DNA from: Methanoculleus sp. UBA430
Lineage (GTDB): Archaea; Halobacteriota; Methanomicrobia; Methanomicrobiales; Methanoculleaceae
Length of the DNA: 64,000 nucleotides
Direction: 5' to 3'
NCBI RefSeq assembly: GCF_002506585.1
Contig: NZ_DAXW01000016.1
Coordinates: forward strand, 1-64,000
Of this stretch, positions 7,367 through 15,602 are shown one piece after another. The position numbers and the translations under genes were made by a program. Under the pieces are notes generated by a model. The model worked only from the letters and a program-made list of their open reading frames with translations, searched no databases and had not been told where the DNA came from. Positions within the stretch are counted from its first letter, which is position 1; each line of letters starts with the position of its first letter.

Positions 7367-8356
7367 ATGGTGCAGAAATATTACGAGTCCGACGTGAACC
7401 CCCGCGCCTTGGAGAGCAAGACCATCGCCGTCATCGGCTATGGCTCCCAGGGTCGCGGCCAGGCAATGAACCTGCGTGATTCCGGCTGCCGGGTCGTCAT
7501 CGGCCTGCGGCCCGGCAACAGCTGGCAGAGAGCATCAGAAGACGGCTTCGACGTCTACCCCGTGGCAGACGCGGTCAAGCGTGCCGAAATCGTCCAGATC
7601 CTCCTCCCCGATGAGAACCAGGCTGCGATCTATCGCACCGAGATCAGTCCCAACCTCAGAGAGAACACCTGCCTGATGTTCTCGCACGGGTTCAACATCC
7701 ACTACGGCCAGATCGTCCCCCCACCCACCGTCGACGTGGTCATGGTCGCCCCCAAGGGCCCCGGCCACATGGTCCGGCGGACCTACGAGGAGGGGAAAGG
7801 CGTTCCGGCCCTCATCGCCATCCACCAGGACGCCACGGGGAAGGCGCACGCCATCGCGCTCGCCTACGCCCGGGGGATCGGTGCGACCCGCGCGGTGGTG
7901 CTCGAGACGACGTTTGCCGAGGAGACCGAGACCGACCTTTTCGGCGAACAGGCGGTCCTCTGCGGCGGGATCACCTCCCTCATCAAGGCCGGGTTCGAGA
8001 CCCTGGTGGATGCGGGGTATGCGCCCGAGATGGCCTACCTCGAGGTCCTGCACGAGACGAAACTCATCGTCGACCTGATCTACGAGGGTGGGTTCACGAA
8101 GATGCGCGACTCGATCAGCAACACTGCCCAGTACGGCGACCTGACGCGGGGACCGCGCGTCATCGGCCCGGAGACCTACGTTGCGATGCAGGAGATCCTC
8201 GAGGAGATCCAGGACGGCAGGTTTGCGCGGGAGTGGATGCTTGAGAACATGGTGAACCGCCCGGTCTTCAACGCGCTGACGAGAGCGGACGAGGAGCACC
8301 TGATCGAAGAGGTCGGGAAGGAACTCCGCTCGTTCATGCCGCAGTTCAAGAAGTAA
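7367..8356 (+). CDS. ilvC: Ketol-acid reductoisomerase
   Basis: IlvC isomerises and reduces acetolactate or acetohydroxybutyrate to the dihydroxy acids of valine, leucine and isoleucine synthesis, using NAD(P)H and magnesium. The 329-residue class I enzyme shows the Rossmann fingerprint GYGSQGRGQAMNLRDSG near residue 24, the MVAPKGPGHMVRRTYEEGKG block near 125, and the metal-ligand segment DLFGEQAVLCGG near 187. The C-terminal knotted domain, including SNTAQYGDLTRGPR, is complete. A GAGAACCT-type ribosome-binding region precedes the ATG. It is a monocistronic unit with its own TATA box and T-run terminator; ilvB and ilvN are not in the window. Confidence 0.97.
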   Translation: MVQKYYESDVNPRALESKTIAVIGYGSQGRGQAMNLRDSGCRVVIGLRPGNSWQRASEDGFDVYPVADAVKRAEIVQILLPDENQAAIYRTEISPNLRENTCLMFSHGFNIHYGQIVPPPTVDVVMVAPKGPGHMVRRTYEEGKGVPALIAIHQDATGKAHAIALAYARGIGATRAVVLETTFAEETETDLFGEQAVLCGGITSLIKAGFETLVDAGYAPEMAYLEVLHETKLIVDLIYEGGFTKMRDSISNTAQYGDLTRGPRVIGPETYVAMQEILEEIQDGRFAREWMLENMVNRPVFNALTRADEEHLIEEVGKELRSFMPQFKK

Positions 8357-8360
8357 CACC

Positions 8361-8370
8361 CTTTTTTTCC
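8361..8370 (+). terminator. T-run terminator after ilvC
   Basis: Seven T residues begin a few bases beyond the ilvC stop codon. Confidence 0.55.
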
Positions 8371-8410
8371 GGCCGACACCCGTTTATATCAATCTGCCGT
8401 ACCCTCCGGT

Positions 8411-8905
8411 ATGGCTGTCTGCATCATCTATCATTCGGAGACCGGCAACACCCGGGCCGTCGCCGAACGGCTTGCCGCGGTGGTCGGCGGGAATCTCGTC
8501 GCGGTACGGGATCTTGCGAGCTACTCGAAGGTGGGGATGTATCTCAGAGGCGCTCCCCGTGCGATGCGGGAGGAGCGCGCCGTTATCGAGCCCGCCACGA
8601 TCGACGTCTCCGGCTACGATACCGTCGTCGTCGGGACCCCTGTCTGGGCGAGGAGCCCGACGCCTGCGGTGAATGCGGCGATCAGCGCCCTTGTGGGCAT
8701 CGAGGGGAAGGCCGCGGTCGTCTTCTGCACGTCGGGCGGGATGCCGGGGAAGACGCTGGAGAGGATCTCAGAGATGCTTGCCGGCCGGGGGGCCGATGTC
8801 CGGGGCGCGGTCGCGTTCACGGTGCGGGACGTGCGGCAGGGGGCGGCGGTGGACGCCCTGGCCGATCTCGTCCGGGGGTCTGAAAAAAGGGCGATCGTTC
8901 AGTAA
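8411..8905 (+). CDS. Flavodoxin family protein
   Basis: This 164-residue flavodoxin-fold protein probably carries electrons through FMN. The N-terminal YHSETGNTRAVAERLA is the phosphate-binding loop (Thr/Ser-x-Thr-Gly-Asn-Thr type). GTPVWARSPTPAV near residue 77 and FCTSGGMPGK near 99 are the usual isoalloxazine-binding loops. A CGTTTATATCAA TATA-like box lies just before the start, so the leader is short. The 3' end overlaps the converging purL gene by seven bases. The partner is unknown. Confidence 0.88.
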   Translation: MAVCIIYHSETGNTRAVAERLAAVVGGNLVAVRDLASYSKVGMYLRGAPRAMREERAVIEPATIDVSGYDTVVVGTPVWARSPTPAVNAAISALVGIEGKAAVVFCTSGGMPGKTLERISEMLAGRGADVRGAVAFTVRDVRQGAAVDALADLVRGSEKRAIVQ

Positions 8906-10971
8906 CGCATCAGCCGGGTCGTTGCAGAGAGCGCCGTCTCCATTTCTGCCGGCGCGATACTGACGGTCCCATCCCTCAACCGGAGAATGAGTGCATCGCC
9001 GCCGGCCGTGCCGATGGTCCGGTGCTCCACGCCGGCGAGAACGGCCTCGTCTCTCGCCGCGACCAGGAACCGGCCGCAGGTCTCGGCGAAGAGCGCCTCG
9101 ACGGGGTCGCCGGCGAGCGAAACGTCCCCCCGGGGTGCGAACTTCGCGAGCGCCGCAAGGAGGCCGCCGCGCGAGAGATCGGTCGCGGCCGTGACCCGGC
9201 CATCCCGAACCAGCTCCCGGACGAGACCGACCGCGGCCGGATCTGCCGCCCCGGGCGCCGGACCGCCGCATCCCGTCACGGCGTCGAGGACCGACCCCCC
9301 GAAGTCGGGCGAAGTCCGCCCGATCAGGGCGAGGAGGTCGCCTTCGGCGGGCGCCGTCCACTCCCTGACCTCCCCGCGCCCGATCATCCCCAGCGAGGGC
9401 GTGGGCTTGATCGCCGTCCCGAACTCGTCGCTCTCGTTGTAGAGCGAGACGTTGCCGCCGACGACCGGGATTCCCATCCTCCGCGCCGCATCCCCAAGGC
9501 CGAGGACGGCCTCTTCAAGCTGCCAGGCGACCTCCGGGTGTTCGGGGCTCGCGAAGTTGAGGCAGTCGAGGATGCAGAGCGGCTCGGCGCCGAGGCAGGC
9601 GAGGTTGCTCGCGTTCTCGACGACGGCGTTCGCCGTCCCTTCGCGGGGCCTGAGGTATATGTGCCGGGGGTTGCACCCACAGGAGAGGACGAGGGCTTTG
9701 CCCTCCAGGCGGAGGACCGCGGCGTCGTGCTGAAACGAGACCGTCCGGAGCTGGACCTCTTTGTCATACTGCTCGTAGACCCAGTCCTTGCGGGCCACGT
9801 CGGGGTGGGCGAGGACCGCGAGGGCGAGGTCCTTTACCGGCGCCGCCGGGCGGGAGAACGGTGTCTCCGCCGAATAGGGCCTCATCTCCAGGGCGCAAAG
9901 CGGCGCTCCGCCGACGAGCAGAGCGATCGGGAGATCGGCCACGGTCTCACCGCGGAACCGCACGGTGTAGCGGGGTTCATGGATCACCTCGCCGATATCG
10001 CTCCAGACGAGGTCGTACTTCTCCGCGATCGCCCCCATCAGGCCGACGTCCTCGGGCGCGACCTCGATGAGCATCCGCTCCTGCGACTCGGCGAGCATGA
10101 TCTCCCGCGGCACCATCCCGGGTTCGCGGAGGTGGACCCGGTCGGCGTGGATGACGGCGCCGAACGTACTCGCCATCTCGCTTGAGGCCCCGGCAAGCCC
10201 CGCCGCCCCGAGGTCGCGGCAGGAGAGGACCTTGCCGGTCCCTGCCATCGCGAGGATCGCCTCGATGAGGAGTTTCTCCGTATAGGGGTCGCCGACCTGG
10301 ACGCTCGGCCGGTCGGCGGCCTCCGCATCCTCCGCGAGATCCCGCGAGGCGAACGATGCCCCCCCAAGCCCGTCTCGCCCGGTCGAAGAGCCGACAAGGA
10401 CCAGCCGACTCCCCGGCCTTTTGGCCCGGGCGGTGATGTAACTGTCGGGATGCACGACGCCCACGCAGACGACGTTCACGAGCGGGTTTCCCGAGTAGGA
10501 GGGGTCGAAGGTGAGCTCGCCCCGGACGACCGGCACCCCGATGCAGTTGCCGTAACCCCCGATCCCGGCGACGATCTGCTCCATGAGGTAGCGGTTCTTC
10601 TCGCTCTCCAGGGGGCCGAAGTAGAGCGGGTCCATCAGGGCGATGGGGCGGGCGCCCATCGAGAGGACGTCGCGGACGATCCCGCCGACGCCGGTGGCGC
10701 TGCCGTCGTAGGGGTCCACGTAACTGGGATGGTTGTGGCTCTCCATCCCGACGGCAAGGGCACAGGTCTCGCTGAACCGGACGATGGCGGCATCGTCCCC
10801 CGGCCCGAGCAGCACCTCGCTTCCCTCTGTCGGCAGCGTCTTAAGGAGGTGTTTCGTGGACCGGTAACTGCAGTGTTCGCTCCAGAGGTTCTCGAAACAG
10901 GCGGCCTCGACGTCGGTTACGTCGCGGTCGAGGGTTCTATGCAGCAATGCGAGGTCCTGAACCGATACCAT
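8899..10971 (-). CDS. purL: Phosphoribosylformylglycinamidine synthase subunit PurL
   Basis: PurL catalyses the ATP-dependent amidation of FGAR to FGAM in purine synthesis, taking ammonia from PurQ with PurS in archaea. The product carries the family N-terminus FENLWSEHCSYRSTK, the MESHNHPSYVDPYDGSATGVGG block with catalytic His, GDPYTEKLLIEAILAM, and the second-half PVVGGNVSLYNES motif. I start at the ATG 10971, giving 690 residues, the usual small-PurL size. A TTTATGTA box lies about 30 bases further up, so transcription would begin next to this codon. The open frame continues to 11058, but that extra sequence is not family-like. purQ and purS are not in the window. Confidence 0.95.
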   Translation of the reverse strand: MVSVQDLALLHRTLDRDVTDVEAACFENLWSEHCSYRSTKHLLKTLPTEGSEVLLGPGDDAAIVRFSETCALAVGMESHNHPSYVDPYDGSATGVGGIVRDVLSMGARPIALMDPLYFGPLESEKNRYLMEQIVAGIGGYGNCIGVPVVRGELTFDPSYSGNPLVNVVCVGVVHPDSYITARAKRPGSRLVLVGSSTGRDGLGGASFASRDLAEDAEAADRPSVQVGDPYTEKLLIEAILAMAGTGKVLSCRDLGAAGLAGASSEMASTFGAVIHADRVHLREPGMVPREIMLAESQERMLIEVAPEDVGLMGAIAEKYDLVWSDIGEVIHEPRYTVRFRGETVADLPIALLVGGAPLCALEMRPYSAETPFSRPAAPVKDLALAVLAHPDVARKDWVYEQYDKEVQLRTVSFQHDAAVLRLEGKALVLSCGCNPRHIYLRPREGTANAVVENASNLACLGAEPLCILDCLNFASPEHPEVAWQLEEAVLGLGDAARRMGIPVVGGNVSLYNESDEFGTAIKPTPSLGMIGRGEVREWTAPAEGDLLALIGRTSPDFGGSVLDAVTGCGGPAPGAADPAAVGLVRELVRDGRVTAATDLSRGGLLAALAKFAPRGDVSLAGDPVEALFAETCGRFLVAARDEAVLAGVEHRTIGTAGGDALILRLRDGTVSIAPAEMETALSATTRLMRY

Positions 10972-11067
10972 ACGGTGAACCTGATGAGTGACCCATCTAC
11001 ATAAACGTGGTGCAGGCCCAGAGAATGAGGTACTCACTTTTTGACGTGACGCGACCAATACTGGGGT

Positions 11068-11685
11068 ATGACCCCGTCATATGAAGACCTTCTGAAGGAG
11101 GCCTATACCAATATCACGGAGCCGACGGAGTTTGAAGATCGGTTCACCGTCCCTGTCGCCCGCGTCTTCATCGAGGGGAAGACGACGGTCCTTGAGAACT
11201 TCGCCGAGATCGCAGACACCCTCCGGCGCGACCCGGACCACCTGATGAAGCACCTCCTCGGCGAGCTCGGTACTGCCGGCAAGGTTGAGGGGACGCGGGC
11301 CGTCTTCTCCGGGAAGTTCGAGCAGGAGCAGATTAACACGATCATCAGGGGCTACGTCGAGGATTACGTCATCTGCTCCGAGTGCGGAAAGCCCGATACC
11401 CGCCTCGTCAAGACCGAGCGGGTCCTGACGCTGCGGTGCGACGCCTGCGGCGGTCACCGGCCTGTCCGGAAGCGGAAGTCGACGTTCGACCCGAACGCAG
11501 CGGCGAAACCTACCGAGGGCGCCATCATGGACGTCACCCCGCAGTTCCTCTCGAAGCGCGGCGACGGCGTCGTGAAGATCGACCGCTACACAATGTACGT
11601 CGCGAACGCAAAACCGGGTCAGACGGTGAAGATCAAGATCACCCGGATCGCCGGGACGATCATCTTTACCGAGCGTGCCGAATAG
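11068..11685 (+). CDS. Translation initiation factor aIF2 subunit beta with C-terminal TRAM domain
   Basis: aIF2-beta is part of the heterotrimer that delivers initiator tRNA to the small ribosomal subunit. Residues 1-137 form the standard protein: the N-terminal alpha/beta domain and a zinc ribbon (CSEC-17-CDAC, about residues 109-131). Residues from about 160 to 205 add a TRAM-type RNA-binding domain, with GDGVVKIDRYTMYV and ITRIAGTIIFTERAE typical of it. Total length is 205 instead of about 135-140. The TRAM extension is known in some methanogens and may help RNA binding. The 3' end overlaps the converging methyltransferase gene by 20 bases. Confidence 0.93.
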   Translation: MTPSYEDLLKEAYTNITEPTEFEDRFTVPVARVFIEGKTTVLENFAEIADTLRRDPDHLMKHLLGELGTAGKVEGTRAVFSGKFEQEQINTIIRGYVEDYVICSECGKPDTRLVKTERVLTLRCDACGGHRPVRKRKSTFDPNAAAKPTEGAIMDVTPQFLSKRGDGVVKIDRYTMYVANAKPGQTVKIKITRIAGTIIFTERAE

Positions 11686-12304
11686 AGGAGGTCGGGTCCT
11701 TCCGGATCTCCACCCACAACCCCTCTTCTTCTTCCCTGATACGGGCGTGGGCGACACCGCTCTCTGCTAGTTCCCGCTGAAGCGTCCCCGGGGTCGCCCC
11801 CCCGCTTCTTCGGGCGATATCCCGGTCCCATTCGGGGTTCCGCCGCCGCATCTCGGTAAAGACAGTCTCGCGGAGCGCGGGGGTCCCGAAGCTGCCGCCG
11901 ACGAACGCGACGCCGCCGGGGCGGAGGACCCGCTCGATCTCGCGGAACGCCTGCGGCCGGTCGTGCCAGAAGTAGATCGAGCCGCGGCTGACGATGAGCA
12001 CGACGGCGTTGTCGCGAATTGACATGCAGTGGACGTCGCCGATGATCGGGGTTACTCGATCCGGGCAACCGGCTGCGGTCTCCTGCGCGATCCGGGCCAT
12101 CGCCGGGTCGGTATCGAGAGCGATCATAGAGAGATTGCTCTTCTCCGCCAGCGCGACGGAGAGGAGGCCGGGGCCGCTCCCGATATCAAGGGCGATCCCA
12201 TCCCGTGTTCCCGACCACGCGAGCACCTGCTCCGCGATGACGGGGTAGATAGGGGCAAAGACTTCCCGGGCGATCCGGGCGAAGCCTTCGGCGCTCTTCT
12301 TCAT
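11666..12304 (-). CDS. Class I SAM-dependent methyltransferase
   Basis: This 212-residue protein has a UbiE-like class I methyltransferase fold. Motif I is ALDIGSGPGLLSVALAE near residue 38, motif II ends in ALDTDPAM near 62, and the post-motif region includes VLRPGGVAFVGGSFG near 125. The substrate is not identifiable. It runs away from rpoL in the same direction and is separated by only a few bases from the rpoL stop, so they may be cotranscribed. The C-terminal residues overlap the converging aIF2-beta gene. Confidence 0.85.
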   Translation of the reverse strand: MKKSAEGFARIAREVFAPIYPVIAEQVLAWSGTRDGIALDIGSGPGLLSVALAEKSNLSMIALDTDPAMARIAQETAAGCPDRVTPIIGDVHCMSIRDNAVVLIVSRGSIYFWHDRPQAFREIERVLRPGGVAFVGGSFGTPALRETVFTEMRRRNPEWDRDIARRSGGATPGTLQRELAESGVAHARIREEEEGLWVEIRKDPTSSIRHAR

Positions 12305-12309
12305 CGGGG

Positions 12310-12594
12310 TTATGCGGTATCGAGGGCTTTCATCTGTCCGAGGAGTTCGCCGGCGTAGCCGGAGAGCCGCTTTGCCGCGTCCGTGATTGCAAGAAGAGGT
12401 GACCGGCCGCCGGTCGTGGTGACGAAGAGTTCGGGGTCGGTGAACCGGAACGCCTGCCTGCGCTGTGCCACATCCACCTTGGGGTCGTGGATGAGTTCGG
12501 CGGCGAGCGCGTCGATGTAGGTGTTGGCCTCGCCTTCAAAGAGGATCCGGGCCTTGTCGTCAGTCAACTCCAGAAGTTTGAGTTTCATGGCCAT
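12310..12594 (-). CDS. rpoL: DNA-directed RNA polymerase subunit L (Rpo11)
   Basis: Rpo11/L pairs with subunit D to nucleate assembly of the archaeal RNA polymerase. The 94-residue product starts MAMKLKLLELTDDKARI, has the alpha-like segment FEGEANTYIDALAAELIHDPKV, and a C-terminal RFTDPELFVTTTGGRSPLLAITDAAKRL that matches the family. The usual HTL of the dimer helix is replaced by NTY. I choose the ATG at 12594 because a CTTATAAT box lies about 35 bases upstream, which would give a near-leaderless transcript. The open frame extends to 12735 but that part overlaps the upstream gene. Confidence 0.87.
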   Translation of the reverse strand: MAMKLKLLELTDDKARILFEGEANTYIDALAAELIHDPKVDVAQRRQAFRFTDPELFVTTTGGRSPLLAITDAAKRLSGYAGELLGQMKALDTA

Positions 12595-12659
12595 ACGCAC
12601 TTTATGGTTGGGCCCGGAAGGGATTATAAGTATGGGTGTGGTCGGGGACGTCGGCTCCA

Positions 12660-13385
12660 TCACCAGCAGAACGTCTCCATATCGTATCCCGCGTGCGGCA
12701 TGTCCGGAGGGACCATGTGGCTCATGTGGACGCATCGGTAGTCCCGCGCCCCGACGTCGCTGGCGAACCTGACCGCCTCGGCGTAGTTCATATGCTTGGT
12801 GATATTGTAGCTCTCGGGAGCGATGGCGTCCACGAAGAGGAGGTCGATATCGGCGCCGCAGAGGAGGTCCCGGCTCGCCCTCGGGATATCCTCCCGCGTG
12901 TCGGCGGTATAGGCGACCGTGACACCGTCGTGCTCTAAGAGGAGACCGCAGGTGTAGACCGGGGGGTGGTTCACCGGAAAGAACGTGAAGGTGATCCCGA
13001 AGAGGTCGAAGGGCTCGTAGACCGGGACCGGGTGCTTCTCGAACGAGAGGAAGTGGAGGTAGCCGGAGCAGTAGTCCATCACCGGGGGCGGTGCGTAGGC
13101 CGGCGGCACCTTCTGCACCCGATAGAATTCACCAAAGCCGATGAAGTGGTCGTAGTGGCCGTGGGACCAGAGGACCGCGTCGATGTGGGGCGAGCAGGCC
13201 CGGAGGAGTTGCTGCCGGAGGTCCGGCGAGGATTCTATAAGAATGTGCTTTCCCTCAATCTCGATGAGGAGGGACGTCCGGAGCCTTGATCTTCCTGCCG
13301 CCGTTATCCCCCGACAGTTCTCGCAGTTGCACCCCACCTTCGGCGTCCCGATGGCGTCGCCGGTCCCAAGTAATGTGATCTGCAT
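12660..13385 (-). CDS. PhnP-like metallo-beta-lactamase-fold hydrolase
   Basis: This 241-residue metallo-beta-lactamase-fold phosphodiesterase candidate is related to PhnP. The N-terminus MQITLLGTGDAIGTPKVGCNCENC holds the Cys-x-Cys-x2-Cys structural zinc site seen in PhnP. SHGHYDHFIG near residue 75 is the His-x-His-x-Asp-His metal motif, and AYTADTRED and HMSHM supply later ligands. PhnP cleaves cyclic phosphate intermediates of phosphonate breakdown, but no phn genes are nearby, so the physiological substrate is unknown. It lies one base from the stop of the AAA ATPase upstream, which suggests cotranscription. Confidence 0.87.
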   Translation of the reverse strand: MQITLLGTGDAIGTPKVGCNCENCRGITAAGRSRLRTSLLIEIEGKHILIESSPDLRQQLLRACSPHIDAVLWSHGHYDHFIGFGEFYRVQKVPPAYAPPPVMDYCSGYLHFLSFEKHPVPVYEPFDLFGITFTFFPVNHPPVYTCGLLLEHDGVTVAYTADTREDIPRASRDLLCGADIDLLFVDAIAPESYNITKHMNYAEAVRFASDVGARDYRCVHMSHMVPPDMPHAGYDMETFCW

Positions 13386-13386
13386 A

Positions 13387-14676
13387 TCAGTAACCGATGC
13401 CGCGGATGATGTTGCGCTCTTCGACCCTGAGGAGACCCTGCTCGATGTCCGCCGGGTCGACGCGGCGCCGGTCCTCCATCAGCGCCGACATCACTGCCTC
13501 CTTCATCATCATGCGGAGGTCGGAGCCTGAGAACCCCTCCGTCCGGGCGGCGAGGTCCGAGAAGTCGCAGTCGCACTCGATTGTAGCGGCGACCTTTGCG
13601 AGGATCGCCTGCCGCATCTCCCTGTCCGGGAGCGGGAACTCGACGACCTCGTCGAACCGCCGCCAGGCCGCCTCGTCGAGAATGCGGGGATGGTTCGTCG
13701 CCCCGATGAGGAGGACGCCGTTCTTGACGAAACTGATCTGGTCGATGTTCTTTAAGAGCATATTCACGGCACGCTTCATCGCGCCGTGGTCGTCGCTGAC
13801 CCGGGTCTTCGCGACGAAGTCGAACTCATCGATGAAGAGGATGCAGGGGGCGAGCTTCTTCGCGAGGTCGAAGATCCTGTCGATGTTCTTGGAGGTCTCG
13901 CCCAGGTACTGCGAGGTAACCATCGCAAGACGGACCTCGAGCACCGGCATGTGGAGCGCACGGGACATCGCGAGCGCGAGCGACGTCTTCCCGGTCCCGG
14001 GCGGGCCGACGAAGAGGAGCCGGCCGAACTCGTAGATGCCGTGCTCCTTTAAGAAATCCCGGTGTTCGAGTGCGACGCCGATCTTTCTGACGATCTCCTC
14101 CTGCCGCGGTGTGCAGACCAGTTTCGCGAGCGAGAACTCGACCTCGTCCGGCGCGCTGATGATGATCAGGTCGCGGGCCTCCCGCATCTCCTCGCTCCCG
14201 GCGATGAGTCGGGAGACCTTTGCCTCCATGTACTCCTTCGTGTCCTCGAACCGGGGGTTCTTTGTCCGGACATCCTGGTACCTAACGGCAGTCCCGTCCT
14301 TCCCCTCGAAGAAGTATGCGAGGACCGGGTTCTCACCGATCCTCTCCTCCCCGCCCTTCTTGAGGAACCATCCCGCCGCCGCGTCGAGCGAGGGCAGGCT
14401 CAGGCGCTGCCCGAAGTCGTCGTAACCGACGAACGGGTTTTTGCGGACACTCTGGCAGACGGCATCCGGGGTGCCGAAGACCTTCTTGAGCGCCCCCTCG
14501 CTCACGATCAGGGGGCGCTTCACCTCGGTGCTCCCGCCGCTTCCTGCGCCGAAGAACTCCCGACAGCGCGGGTGAAGGTCGTTGATGCCGAGGTCCTCGT
14601 TTCGGTTGAATATCTCCGCGGTGAGCAGGAGTTCCATGATGCCGAGGACGTCACGCGTACCCGTTTCGCTGGTCAT
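13387..14676 (-). CDS. AAA family ATPase
   Basis: This 429-residue single-ring AAA ATPase is related to the CDC48/proteasome-ATPase group. Walker A is VGPPGTGKTS near residue 225, Walker B CILFIDEFD near 284, sensor 1 GATNHP near 325, arginine-finger region AWRRFDEVVEF, and sensor 2 GFSGSDL near 380. The first 170 residues match no domain I recognise and presumably bind substrates or partners. Similar stand-alone ATPases are common in methanogens with no assigned substrate. It is upstream of the PhnP-like gene with practically no gap. Confidence 0.85.
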   Translation of the reverse strand: MTSETGTRDVLGIMELLLTAEIFNRNEDLGINDLHPRCREFFGAGSGGSTEVKRPLIVSEGALKKVFGTPDAVCQSVRKNPFVGYDDFGQRLSLPSLDAAAGWFLKKGGEERIGENPVLAYFFEGKDGTAVRYQDVRTKNPRFEDTKEYMEAKVSRLIAGSEEMREARDLIIISAPDEVEFSLAKLVCTPRQEEIVRKIGVALEHRDFLKEHGIYEFGRLLFVGPPGTGKTSLALAMSRALHMPVLEVRLAMVTSQYLGETSKNIDRIFDLAKKLAPCILFIDEFDFVAKTRVSDDHGAMKRAVNMLLKNIDQISFVKNGVLLIGATNHPRILDEAAWRRFDEVVEFPLPDREMRQAILAKVAATIECDCDFSDLAARTEGFSGSDLRMMMKEAVMSALMEDRRRVDPADIEQGLLRVEERNIIRGIGY

Positions 14677-14720
14677 ATCTATGAACAGACATATTGGCGC
14701 GCGATATCAATAAGCGTAGC

Positions 14721-15602
14721 TCAACGGGTGGTGACCTCGCATCCCTCTTCCGTGACGATCAGGGTGTGCTCCGCCTGAGAGACGAACGATCCCGGCACGT
14801 CGTGCAGCATCGGGAAGGGGTGGAGGATTCCGGCCCGCACGAGGGTGGATAGGCCGATCTCGACCTTGTCGCCGGGGATCCAGCGGCGGGAGAACGGTAG
14901 GCCGCGCCGGGGCCGCGCCGTCTCGAGGATCCGCTTTGCCGACGGCAGGCGGGCGGGACGGGCTGCGATCTGCTGGTAGATCTCCACGCGCGTCGCCTCG
15001 CCGACCCTGCCCGACCCCGTCGTTGCGAAGGGCTCGATGGCAAAGACCATCCCCTCCTCAAGAACAGCCCCGCCGCTCATCGCGACGTTCGGGATGGTGG
15101 GCCTCGTGTGGAGGTTGTAGCAGTCGAGGCCGTGCCCGGTGAGGTTTGCGACCGGCTTGTAGCCGTGCTCCTCGATCGTTGCCTGGACGGCCGCCCCGAG
15201 CTCCCCGGTGGCGACCCCCGGGCGGACGAGGGCGATCGCCGCCTCGAGCGCTGAGCGTGATGCCTCGACGAGCGGACCGTGGTCGCCGAGGTCGACGGTC
15301 ATGGCGGTGTCGGCGATGTAGCCGTCGATATGCACGCCGAGGTCGACCTTGACCAGGTCTCCGCGGGCAAACACCCGCTCGTCGCCGGGCATGGCGGTGT
15401 CGTGGGCCGCTGCCTCATTGAAGGAGACGTTCAAGGGGAAGGCGAGGAACGCTCCCTCCTCCGTCACCATCGTTTCCGTCGCTTCGACCATCTCAAGGAG
15501 GCCTGCCCCCTCCTTCACGAGCCCCGCGCCCCGGTGGAGTATTTTCTGTGCCAGCGCTCCTGCTTCGCGGTAGGCGTCGTAGACAACATCATCCATGATC
15601 AT
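14721..15602 (-). CDS. map: Methionine aminopeptidase, type II
   Basis: This enzyme removes the initiator methionine from nascent proteins. The 293-residue pita-bread-fold protein has the dimetal ligands in place: VKVDLGVHIDGYIADTAMTVD (two Asp), GHGLDCYNLHTRPTIPN (His), FAIEPFATTG (Glu) and a C-terminal Glu in QAEHTLIV. The insert of about 60 residues between the later ligands marks type II, the archaeal and eukaryotic form. The ATG at 15602 overlaps the stop of the upstream M24 peptidase gene as ATGA, indicating translational coupling. Confidence 0.93.
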   Translation of the reverse strand: MIMDDVVYDAYREAGALAQKILHRGAGLVKEGAGLLEMVEATETMVTEEGAFLAFPLNVSFNEAAAHDTAMPGDERVFARGDLVKVDLGVHIDGYIADTAMTVDLGDHGPLVEASRSALEAAIALVRPGVATGELGAAVQATIEEHGYKPVANLTGHGLDCYNLHTRPTIPNVAMSGGAVLEEGMVFAIEPFATTGSGRVGEATRVEIYQQIAARPARLPSAKRILETARPRRGLPFSRRWIPGDKVEIGLSTLVRAGILHPFPMLHDVPGSFVSQAEHTLIVTEEGCEVTTR

